19,775 nt of DNA from Candidatus Faecalibacterium faecipullorum (GTDB lineage Bacteria; Bacillota; Clostridia; Oscillospirales; Ruminococcaceae), in the NCBI GenBank assembly GCA_019118985.1, contig DWXX01000023.1, forward strand, positions 1-19,775. The letters run 5' to 3'. Below are positions 13,292-19,775 of the stretch, one piece after another (the first letter of the stretch is position 1; every line of letters starts with the position of its first letter). Made by a program: the position numbers and the translations under genes. The notes under the pieces are model-generated. The model did no database searches, was not told where the DNA came from, and saw only the letters and a list, made by a program, of their open reading frames with translations.

Positions 13292-14044
13292 GTGCGCGTA
13301 CAACAACTGACCAAGCAATACGACGGCAAGACGGTGGTGGATGCCGTCAGCTTTGATATCCCCAAGGGGAAGGTCCTCTCCCTGATCGGCCCCAACGGGG
13401 CGGGCAAGTCCACCGTCATGGGCATCATCTCGCGGCTTATCGCCCGGGACGCGGGGCTGGTGGACTTCGGCGGCAAAGACATCGCCCGCTGGAAAAGCCG
13501 CGAGCTGGCCAAAAAGCTGGCCATCCTGACCCAGTCCAACAACATCCAGATGAAGCTGACCGTCCGGGAACTGGTGACCTTCGGGCGCTTCCCCTACTCC
13601 GGCGGCCGCACCACCCCCGAGGACGAACAGCTCATCGACCAGGCCATCGCCTACATGGAACTGGAGGGCTTTGAGGACCGCTTCATCGACGAGCTGTCGG
13701 GCGGACAGCGCCAGCGTGCGCTGATCGCCATGGTCATCGCGCAGGACACCGAATACGTCCTGCTGGACGAGCCCACCAACAACCTGGACATCTACCACGC
13801 CACCAATATGATGCGCACCGTCCGCCGCCTCTGCGACGAACTGGGCAAGACGGTCATCCTGGTGCTGCACGAGATCAACTACGCCGCCTTCTACTCCGAC
13901 TACATCTGCGCCTTTGTGGACGGCAGGATCGCCAAATTCGGCACGGTGGCCGAGGTGATGACCCGGGAGACCCTGTCGTCCATCTACAAAGTGGACTTTG
14001 AAATTTTGGAGATCGAGGGAAAACCTCTGTCGATCTATTATTGA
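13292..14044 (+). CDS. yclP: Siderophore ABC transporter ATP-binding protein (YclP/FatE-like)
   Basis: This is a 250-aa importer ATPase. Motifs are Walker A GPNGAGKST (33-41), signature LSGGQRQR (135-142), Walker B with D159/E160, switch His193, and GRFPYSGGR (98-106) typical of FecE-type subunits. The start is GTG at 13292, behind AAAAGGAGGG. It lies two bases after the second permease's stop, in a tight operon. It should power uptake through the two FecCD permeases. Confidence 0.94.
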   Translation: MRVQQLTKQYDGKTVVDAVSFDIPKGKVLSLIGPNGAGKSTVMGIISRLIARDAGLVDFGGKDIARWKSRELAKKLAILTQSNNIQMKLTVRELVTFGRFPYSGGRTTPEDEQLIDQAIAYMELEGFEDRFIDELSGGQRQRALIAMVIAQDTEYVLLDEPTNNLDIYHATNMMRTVRRLCDELGKTVILVLHEINYAAFYSDYICAFVDGRIAKFGTVAEVMTRETLSSIYKVDFEILEIEGKPLSIYY

Positions 14045-14065
14045 CTTGTCAAAAAGGAGAACACC

Positions 14066-15100
14066 ATGAAAAAACTTGCATCGTTCACCCTGGCTCTCGC
14101 CCTGGCCGCTTCGATGGCCGCCTGCGGCCAAAGCGCCGGCTCCGCCGCAGGCGCAAGCTCCGCCGCCGGCACGCCCGCAGCCTCCGCGCCGGCCGCTTCC
14201 TCGCAGGGCGCTGCCGGCGAGACGGCAACGCCCGAGACCATCGCCATTTCCAGCCTGAACGGCGCGCGGGAGGAGATCGAGCTGGAAGTCCCCTACGACC
14301 CGCAGCGCATCGCCATTCTGGACATGGCCTCGCTGGATATCCTCGACGCGCTGGGCGTCGGGGACCGGGTCGTGGGCACCGCCCAGACCTCTCTGGACTA
14401 CCTGCAAAGCTACATCGGCGGCGATATGGCCAACCTCGGCACCATCAAGGAGGCCGACCTTGAGGCCGTCATGTCCTGCGAGCCGGACGTGATCTTCATC
14501 GGCGGGCGGCTGGCCTCCTCCTACGACGCGCTGAGCGAGATCGCGCCGGTGGTGTTCCTCTCCACCGACACCGAGCTGGGCGTGGTCGAGAGCGTGCGGA
14601 AAAACGCCGGCATCATCGCCTCGATGTTCGGCCTGGAGGACGAGGTGGACGAACTGATGGCCGGCTTTGACAGCCGCATCGAGGCGCTGGCGGCTTTCGC
14701 CGAAGGCAAGACCGCCATCGTGGGCCTTGTCACCAGCGGCGGCCTGAACGTGCTGGGCAACGACGGCCGCTGCTCGATGATCGGCCGGGAGATCGGCTTT
14801 GAGAACATCGGCGTGGACGCCGAGATCGACACCGCCACCCACGGCAACGAGGCGTCCTTCGAGTTCATCGTTGAGAAGGACCCCGACTACCTGTTCATCC
14901 TGGACCGCGACGCCGCCATCCAGACCGAGGGCGCACAGCTCGCGCAGGAGATCGTGGAGAACGAACTCGTCAAAGGCACCCGCGCCTACCAGGACGGCCA
15001 CATCGTCTATCTGGCCCACCCCGCCGTCTGGTACACCGCCGAGGGCGGCGTCACCGCCCTGGACGTGATGCTGGCCGATCTGGAAGAAGCGCTGGCGTAA
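14066..15100 (+). CDS. yclQ: Siderophore-binding lipoprotein (YclQ/FatB/CeuE-like)
   Basis: This is a 344-aa periplasmic-binding-type lipoprotein. The signal peptide ends at a lipobox SMAAC with Cys20, followed by a low-complexity Ala/Ser linker (21-55) that would tether it to the outer face of the membrane. The body is a class III binding fold: RIAILDMASLDILDALG, VMSCEPDVIFIGGR and YLAHPAVWYTAEGG near the end, which I recall as typical of catecholate/petrobactin binders. AAAAAGGAG precedes the ATG. Last gene of the importer operon, followed by a strong terminator. Substrate class (ferric catechol-type siderophore, perhaps from other species) is inferred from family. Confidence 0.93.
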   Translation: MKKLASFTLALALAASMAACGQSAGSAAGASSAAGTPAASAPAASSQGAAGETATPETIAISSLNGAREEIELEVPYDPQRIAILDMASLDILDALGVGDRVVGTAQTSLDYLQSYIGGDMANLGTIKEADLEAVMSCEPDVIFIGGRLASSYDALSEIAPVVFLSTDTELGVVESVRKNAGIIASMFGLEDEVDELMAGFDSRIEALAAFAEGKTAIVGLVTSGGLNVLGNDGRCSMIGREIGFENIGVDAEIDTATHGNEASFEFIVEKDPDYLFILDRDAAIQTEGAQLAQEIVENELVKGTRAYQDGHIVYLAHPAVWYTAEGGVTALDVMLADLEEALA

Positions 15101-15213
15101 CGGGCGGGCGGCCGTTCCGGCAAACCTGCCGCCACTTAAGGATACATCCAAAATCGTCACCCGCGAGGAGGTCCTGGGTTCGGCTGATGCGGGGAATGGC
15201 CCACCACAAAAAG

Positions 15214-15244
15214 CACCCAAACCGATTCGGTTTGGGTGTTTTTT
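15214..15244 (+). terminator. Terminator of the siderophore importer operon
   Basis: Arms CACCCAAACCGA (15214-15225) and TCGGTTTGGGTG (15227-15238) make a perfect 12-bp stem followed by T6. An A5 run just upstream would give a partial tail on the other strand too. The remaining bases from 15101 to 15213 hold no gene I can support. Confidence 0.92.
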
Positions 15245-15276
15245 CTTTGCTGTGTGTCAAAACATGGCCAGACAGC

Positions 15277-15318
15277 AAAAGAGCGGGACGCTGCCGTTGG
15301 ACAGGCAGCGCCCCGCTC
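15277..15318 (-). terminator. Terminator of the tandem LysR gene
   Basis: On minus, arms at 15318-15304 and 15295-15281 pair along 15 positions with one internal mismatch (GAGCGGG and GGCAGCG blocks), with an 8-nt loop and TTTT tail. It begins directly after the LysR stop codon. Confidence 0.88.
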
Positions 15319-17226
15319 TCAGCTGGCGGGCAGCAGCGCCCCGTCCAGCGCCTGACGGATCAGCTTTTGCAGGTCCGCGGCGGCGGCCGGCAGGGCGCGG
15401 CCGGGGTGGCGGGCCAGCAGCAGGTAGAGGGGCCGGGGCGGGTCGAAGGCGGCGCACTGGGCGTGCAGCGCCCGGGGCAGCAGATGCAGCGGCAGGATGC
15501 TGTCGGCGACGCCGAGGGCGGCCAGGCGGCGCAAAAGCGGGAAGCTCGCCTCACAGGCGGGCGGCGGCGGGGCGGGGCACAGCTGCGCCAGCAGCGCCTC
15601 CTGCTCGCCGCGGAGGGTGGAGCCGCGCTCAGCCAGAAGCTGTGGCCGCGGCTGGAAGCCGGCCGGCAGGGCGTCGCCGGGCTGCCAGCCCGCGGGGCTG
15701 CCGCCGGACGCAAAGAGATAGACCAGCTCGGTCAGGGCCAGCGTCTCGCACAGCAGCGGCGGATGCGCCGCTTCGGTGGCCAGAAGGACGCCCAGGTCGG
15801 CGGAAGAGCTGCCCAGGGCCTCCAGCGCGGCGGCGCGGTCCTGCTCGGTGATGACAAGAGAAAGCTCCGGGTGGAGCCTGCGGAAAGCGGGCTCCACTTT
15901 TTCGTGCAGCACCGCTGAAAACAGCGGGTCACAGCTCAGGTAGAGGTGGCCGCCGCGGCCGGCCCGGTAGGTGCGGGTCCGCTCGAACATTTCGCGCTCG
16001 ATGCGCAGGATGTTGCGGGCGCTGTTGACAAAGACCGCCCCCGCGGCGGTGGGGCGCAGGCGGTTGTGCCCCCGGGAAAAGAGGGGCAGGCCCACCATCT
16101 CCTCGACGCTGCGCAGCGTCCGCGAGAGGGCCGGCTGCGCCAGATAGAAGCGCTCGGCCGCGCGGGACAGGCTCTGCTCCTCCACGATGGCCGCCAGGTA
16201 TTCCAGCGTTTTGCTGTCCAGGTTGACTTCCGGCACCGCTTCCTGCGCCGGGCCGGGCAGGGCCTCCGCCCCTTCGGCGCCGGAGGGGGCGGGGGCCGCG
16301 GCCTCTTCCAGCAGCTGGCGCACAAAGGGCGAGTCGGCCGCCTGGTAGCGGGGGTCCACCAGCCGCTCCTCGGCCAGGAGGGCGGCCAGGTAGCGTTCGG
16401 GCTCGCTCAGTTGGCGGCCCAGCGGGTAGCGCAGGTGCAGGGTCTGCCGCACCGGCGGGTCGAGCGGGCGGAAGACCAGCTCGTCGCAGGGCGTGACATG
16501 GACCCGGCTGACCAGCCCCACCCCCAGCCCCTGGTGCAGCATCGAATCCACCAGCAGCACGTCGTCCGACTCAAAGGCCACCACCGGCGCAAAGCCTGCC
16601 TCCCGGAACAGCTGCTCGGCCAAAATTCGGATGCTGTGCCGCCGCCCCGGCAGCACAAAGGGGGTGTCCCGCAGGCTGTCCAGACAGATGGCCTCCTGCC
16701 CGGCCAGCGGGTGGGCCGCCGGCAGGGCGACCAGCAGCTCTTCATAGGCCACCGGGATGTCGGCGGTGCCGGGGCTGGCGGGGCCGGCCCCCAAAGCCAG
16801 GTCGATCTGTCCCCGCGCGATGGCGGCGGGCTGGTCGATGGCCAGCAGCTCGGTCAGGCTGAGGGCGACGTCCGGATAGCGGCGGGAGAAGGGCCGGTAG
16901 ATCTTGCTGTAGATGATGGCCCCGCGGTTGGGGGCGGTGGCCAGACGGATCTGCCGGCGGCTGCGGCCCATGACCGCCTTCATGGTCAGAAGCATCCGGC
17001 GCTGCTCGTCCAATATCTTCTGGGCGCACTCGACCGCAAAGCGCCCCACCGCGGTGGGGTAGAGCCGGCGGCCGTACCGCAGAAAGAGCGCGAAGCCGAA
17101 GCTGCGCTCGCACTCGGCCAGGAATTTGCTCAGGGCCGACGGCGAGACCCCCAGCGCCTGCGCCGCGCGGCTCAGGTTGCCGCAGGCGTCAATGGTGGTC
17201 AGGTAATAGTACTGGCGGGTGTTCAT
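15319..17226 (-). CDS. Tandem double LysR-type transcriptional regulator in one chain
   Basis: This is a 635-aa protein, about twice the usual 300 residues for LysR regulators, with two complete units. Unit 1: winged HTH at about 5-60 (NLSRAAQALGVSPSALSKFL) and effector-binding domain about 92-285. A linker rich in Ala, Pro and Glu (300-335) follows. Unit 2: HTH at about 337-395 (SLSRAAERFYLAQPALSRTL) and effector domain about 425-625. Both HTHs look functional. The ATG at 17226, behind AAAGGAGGAAAA, is preferred over upstream in-frame codons. It is divergent from a GH28 enzyme gene and so likely controls that gene in response to a sugar acid. LysR proteins normally act as dimers of dimers; one chain here could supply a built-in dimer. 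Because one frame is unbroken, a missed stop codon is not needed to explain it. Confidence 0.9.
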   Translation of the reverse strand: MNTRQYYYLTTIDACGNLSRAAQALGVSPSALSKFLAECERSFGFALFLRYGRRLYPTAVGRFAVECAQKILDEQRRMLLTMKAVMGRSRRQIRLATAPNRGAIIYSKIYRPFSRRYPDVALSLTELLAIDQPAAIARGQIDLALGAGPASPGTADIPVAYEELLVALPAAHPLAGQEAICLDSLRDTPFVLPGRRHSIRILAEQLFREAGFAPVVAFESDDVLLVDSMLHQGLGVGLVSRVHVTPCDELVFRPLDPPVRQTLHLRYPLGRQLSEPERYLAALLAEERLVDPRYQAADSPFVRQLLEEAAAPAPSGAEGAEALPGPAQEAVPEVNLDSKTLEYLAAIVEEQSLSRAAERFYLAQPALSRTLRSVEEMVGLPLFSRGHNRLRPTAAGAVFVNSARNILRIEREMFERTRTYRAGRGGHLYLSCDPLFSAVLHEKVEPAFRRLHPELSLVITEQDRAAALEALGSSSADLGVLLATEAAHPPLLCETLALTELVYLFASGGSPAGWQPGDALPAGFQPRPQLLAERGSTLRGEQEALLAQLCPAPPPPACEASFPLLRRLAALGVADSILPLHLLPRALHAQCAAFDPPRPLYLLLARHPGRALPAAAADLQKLIRQALDGALLPAS

Positions 17227-17248
17227 GGGCTTTTCCTCCTTTGTCATG

Positions 17249-17277
17249 AGTATACCGCATCTGCTCCGCCGGCGCAA
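17249..17277 (-). promoter_or_regulatory. Candidate promoter of the tandem LysR gene
   Basis: On minus: TTGCGC (17277-17272), a 17-nt spacer and -10 TATACT (17254-17249). The -35 is weak, the -10 good; transcription would begin just before the ribosome site. Confidence 0.5.
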
Positions 17278-17344
17278 TCTATTGTGAGTAAAATGTTATG
17301 AAACACTTGACTTTTTGTGTATCGAAGCCCGGCCAAAAGGGCGG

Positions 17345-17350
17345 TATAAT
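17345..17350 (+). promoter_or_regulatory. Candidate -10 of the GH28 gene
   Basis: A perfect TATAAT lies about 65 bases before the AGGAGGG ribosome site. The -35 position at 17 nt spacing reads TCGAAG, which is poor; such promoters are often activator-dependent, fitting the divergent LysR gene. The bases 17281-17340 between the two promoters are AT-richer than the genes and would hold any LysR binding site; I could not define one. Confidence 0.5.
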
Positions 17351-17414
17351 GAAGCCAGAAAGCAGGAACAGCCAGCCATCAAAGAAACATCCAATGTAAA
17401 AGGAGGGTTTTGCT

Positions 17415-17471
17415 GTGACGTTTTTGACAACAGGAAACGTGTCGCTGCCGTCCCGGCGGCGCCTATGGTAA
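17415..17471 (+). CDS. 18-codon frame overlapping the GH28 start: leader peptide or frameshifted N-terminus
   Basis: AAAAGGAGGG ends eight bases before a GTG at 17415, the best ribosome site in the region. It opens MTFLTTGNVSLPSRRRLW and stops with TAA at 17469-17471, overlapping the GH28 ATG (17465) in another frame. The GH28 frame itself has no start codon between this ribosome site and 17465. Either it is a coupled leader peptide, or the GH28 gene has lost or gained a base near 17415-17470 and this is its true N-terminus. Sequence alone cannot decide. Confidence 0.4.
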   Translation: MTFLTTGNVSLPSRRRLW

Positions 17472-19513
17472 GCAGTGCCGAACAGCTGCGCCGGGAGATC
17501 TTGGCCGGCATCACCCCGCCCCGCATCGGGCCGGGCCGGCTGGCCGTCGCCCCCACGCCCGGGCAGCTGCAGACCGAACAGCTGCAGCGAGCCATCGACG
17601 CCCTCAGCGCAGCGGGGGGCGGCGTGCTGGAGCTGGGCCCCGGCGTCTACACGACCGGCGCGCTGCGGCTGAAAGACGGGGTTGAGCTGCGCCTTGCCTC
17701 CCCTGAGACGCGGCTCTGCTTCACCCCCGAGGACCCGGAGCGGAACTACCCCCTGGTCTACGCCCACTGGGAGGCCACCCCCTGCTACAACTACAGCGCC
17801 CTGCTCTACGCCTGCGACGCCGCCGACATCGCCGTCACCGGCCCCGGCGTGCTGGACGGCGGGGCGGACGCCGAACACTGGTGGAACTGGCACCACCAGG
17901 TCGAGGAAGCCTGGTCGGACGACAGACCCGACCTGCAGGCCCCCGCCCGGGCGGCCCTGCGCAGGATGAACCAGGAGGGCGTACCGATCAGCCAGCGCTT
18001 CTTCGGACAGGGGCGGTGGCTGCGGCCCAACTTCGTCCAATTCATCCGCTGCCGGCGGGTGCTGCTGCAGGGCGTCACCCTGCAAAACAGCCCCATGTGG
18101 CAGCTCAACCCGGTGCAGTGCCAGAGCGTCACGGTGGACGGGGTGACCCTGTCCAGCCACGGCCCCAACAACGACGGCTGCGACCCCGAGAGCTGTCAGG
18201 GCGTCTGGATCAAGAACTGCCGCTTCGACACCGGCGACGACTGCATCAGCCTCAAGTCGGGGCGGGACCGGGACGGCCGGGAGGCGAACCTGCCCTGCCG
18301 GGACGTCCTGATCGAAGCGAACGACTTTGCAGACGGCCACGGCGGCATCGCCCTGGGCAGCGAGATGTCGGGGGGCATCTGCCGGGTGGTGGCCAGCGGG
18401 AACCGCTTCTCCAGCCCCCACCTGACCTACGCCCTCCGCTTCAAGACCAACGCCCGGCGGGGCGGCTGCGTCCATCAGGTGGTCCTGCGGGACAGCGTGA
18501 TGGAGCACATCCACGGGGCCGCCGTCCACGGCACCATGCTGTATGAGGACGGCCGCAACGGCGACTGCCTGCCCACCTTCCGGGACATCACCATCGAGAA
18601 CATCACCGCCCACGGCGGGGACTACGGTATCTTCCTCGAGGCCTTCCCCGAGGTGCCCATCACCGGTCTGGTGCTGCGGCACATCCAGATCGACGGCGTC
18701 CGCCGGGAGCTGCGGGCCGCCCACTGGCAGGACGCCGTGCTGGAAGATGTGACCATCAACGGCAAACGCTACCCCCGGCCGGGCTGCGCCCGCATCCTGG
18801 GTGTGCCGGCCCCGAGCGGGACGGTGACGGCCAGCGCCGTCAGCTGCGGGGCGGAACAGCCCCTCCGCTTTGTCTGGGAGATCTCGGCCGATGGCAAGGA
18901 GTGGCGCGGCTGCGGCGAGGGGGAGTGCCTCACTGTCCCGTCTGCGGCCCGCTGGCTGCGGGTCACCGCCCTGGACGAGACGGGCAGCCGGGCCCAAAGC
19001 ATTCCTTACCGGGTGCTGCCCGCCGGCACGCCATTTTCCGCCGCGGCCCGGCTGTGCTGCCGCGGGATGCTGCCTGCCCCCGACCTGCCCGACCCGGCGC
19101 GGCCGGTCACCCGGCTGGAGATGGCCGAGATGCTGCTGCCCCTGGCCGACCCCGACCTGCCCGCCGTCCAGCCCACCGACTGCAGCGACCCGGCCGCCGG
19201 CGCGGCTGCGGCGAACGGCTTCTTCCCGCTGGATAGGGGCCGCTTCGACCCAGGGCGGCTGATCACCCGGCAGGAGATGGCCACCGTGGCCATGCAGGCC
19301 TGCGGCGTCTGCTACCGCAACGCCTCCAGCACCATGCCGGACTGTGCCGACGCCGCCGAGGTGGCGGCCAACTACGGCACCAACGCCGCCCGCGCCCTCT
19401 ACTTCGGCTTTATGACCCTCGACGCGGCGGGCCGCTTTGACCCCAAGCGCCTGGTCAGCCGGGGCGAGGGGGCCGTCATCCTGGACCGTGTGGCCGACTT
19501 CGCCGGCCTGTAA
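17465..19513 (+). CDS. GH28 polygalacturonase-like glycoside hydrolase with C-terminal SLH-like repeats
   Basis: This is a 682-aa protein from the ATG at 17465. Residues about 30-440 form a right-handed beta-helix of family GH28. The four classical motifs are visible: NND (235-237, usually NTD), GDD (257-259), GHGG (291-294) and RFK (325-327, the RxK pair). Residues about 453-516 look like a small Ig-like domain, and 522-682 contain three SLH-like units (RPVTRLEMAEML, GRFDPGRLITRQEMATVAM, GRFDPKRLVSRGEGAVIL). SLH modules bind cell-wall polymers outside the cell, yet I see no signal peptide in this frame or upstream. It should cleave galacturonan, probably exo-acting by analogy. Next gene is a sugar-acid dehydratase. 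The start is uncertain because of the overlapping 18-codon frame. Confidence 0.88.
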   Translation: MVSSAEQLRREILAGITPPRIGPGRLAVAPTPGQLQTEQLQRAIDALSAAGGGVLELGPGVYTTGALRLKDGVELRLASPETRLCFTPEDPERNYPLVYAHWEATPCYNYSALLYACDAADIAVTGPGVLDGGADAEHWWNWHHQVEEAWSDDRPDLQAPARAALRRMNQEGVPISQRFFGQGRWLRPNFVQFIRCRRVLLQGVTLQNSPMWQLNPVQCQSVTVDGVTLSSHGPNNDGCDPESCQGVWIKNCRFDTGDDCISLKSGRDRDGREANLPCRDVLIEANDFADGHGGIALGSEMSGGICRVVASGNRFSSPHLTYALRFKTNARRGGCVHQVVLRDSVMEHIHGAAVHGTMLYEDGRNGDCLPTFRDITIENITAHGGDYGIFLEAFPEVPITGLVLRHIQIDGVRRELRAAHWQDAVLEDVTINGKRYPRPGCARILGVPAPSGTVTASAVSCGAEQPLRFVWEISADGKEWRGCGEGECLTVPSAARWLRVTALDETGSRAQSIPYRVLPAGTPFSAAARLCCRGMLPAPDLPDPARPVTRLEMAEMLLPLADPDLPAVQPTDCSDPAAGAAAANGFFPLDRGRFDPGRLITRQEMATVAMQACGVCYRNASSTMPDCADAAEVAANYGTNAARALYFGFMTLDAAGRFDPKRLVSRGEGAVILDRVADFAGL

Positions 19514-19533
19514 GCGCAATGAGGTGAATCATC

Positions 19534-19775
19534 ATGAAAGAACGCCTGAGCATTCAGATCAAAGACAGCGACAACGTCGCCGTAGCGGTGCACGACCTGC
19601 CCGCCGGCGTCACGCTGGAAAGCGGCATCATCACCCGGGAGGCCATCCCCCAGGCGCACAAGATCGCGCTGCGGGACATCCCCGCCGGGGGCGAGATCAT
19701 CCGGTACGGGGTGGTGCTGGGCTATGCCAAACAGGACATCCCGGCCGGCAGCTGGATCAACGAGCACATGCTCGA
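19534..19775 (+). CDS. UxaA/GarD-family sugar-acid dehydratase, N-terminal SAF domain (cut by window edge)
   Basis: The ATG at 19534 follows GAGGTG, 20 bases after the GH28 stop, and the frame runs open to the window end (about 80 residues). It shows the SAF domain of altronate/galactarate dehydratases: SDNVAVAVHDLPAG near the start, then AHKIALRDIPAGGEIIRYG and IPAGSWINEHML. The EIIRYG and GSWI segments resemble E. coli GarD as I recall it more than UxaA, which has VIKYG and a HxHN ending; galactarate is therefore a candidate substrate beside altronate. The catalytic domain lies outside the window. Linked to a galacturonan hydrolase, it fits breakdown of pectin-derived acids. Confidence 0.88.
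   Translation, partial: MKERLSIQIKDSDNVAVAVHDLPAGVTLESGIITREAIPQAHKIALRDIPAGGEIIRYGVVLGYAKQDIPAGSWINEHML

Noticed and set aside
15160..15206. tRNA-like 3' end (GAGGTCCTGGGTTCGGCT, later CCACCA) followed by a terminator
   Set aside because: No acceptor, D or anticodon stem pairs with it and the T-stem does not close, so it is not an intact tRNA. A decayed tRNA or old attachment site is possible but cannot be supported from sequence alone.
17307..17312. TTGACT as -35 of the GH28 promoter
   Set aside because: It is 32 bases from the only good -10 (17345-17350), and no -10-like hexamer lies at the correct spacing.

Overview
The window looks like a chromosomal segment of a high-GC anaerobic Firmicute, probably a gut Oscillospiraceae/Ruminococcaceae-type Clostridia. 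The reasons are strong AGGAGG ribosome binding sites, C/G-ending codons in most genes, a Gram-positive lipoprotein binding protein, SLH repeats, and gene families I know from gut Clostridia. This assignment is inferred from content; no marker gene is present.

Bases 1-15250 form an iron/metal homeostasis island. On the minus strand, read from about 7440 down to 1, lie a TetR repressor, a heterodimeric exporter-fold ABC pair (4853-6649 and 3113-4852), an AraC regulator, and a second, paralogous ABC pair (251-2038 and a gene cut by the left edge at 1-257). AraC plus such a pair recalls YbtA-YbtPQ or IrtAB siderophore import. Bases 7488-10261, also minus, hold a compact cluster: a 59-aa Cys/His-rich protein, a 28-aa one-helix microprotein, a 96-aa single-span membrane protein, and a P1B-type ATPase whose membrane motif is SCA instead of CPC. 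This matches the two-gene core (membrane protein FezA plus P1B6-ATPase FezB) of iron-storing ferrosomes. Next come a small HMA metallochaperone (minus) and, divergently on plus, a flavodoxin followed by a complete YclNOPQ-type catecholate siderophore importer.

The island is tied together by a palindrome, GGTTAG-N6-CTAACC. It is perfect in front of the flavodoxin and recurs with 10-11 of 12 matches in front of the HMA gene, the microprotein and both ABC pairs, with a half-site in front of the 59-aa gene. In several cases it sits just downstream of a recognisable -10 box, where a repressor would act. I infer one iron-responsive repressor (DtxR/IdeR- or Fur-like, not encoded here) controlling uptake, storage and flavodoxin together.

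Bases 15319-19775 are a separate sugar-acid region: an unusual 635-aa protein made of two complete LysR regulators in tandem (minus), divergent from a GH28 polygalacturonase-like enzyme with C-terminal SLH-like repeats but no visible signal peptide, followed by the start of a UxaA/GarD-family sugar-acid dehydratase. This fits pectin/galacturonate/galactarate breakdown. There are no rRNA genes, intact tRNAs, insertion sequences or CRISPR arrays that I can see, and no gene-free stretch longer than 300 bases.
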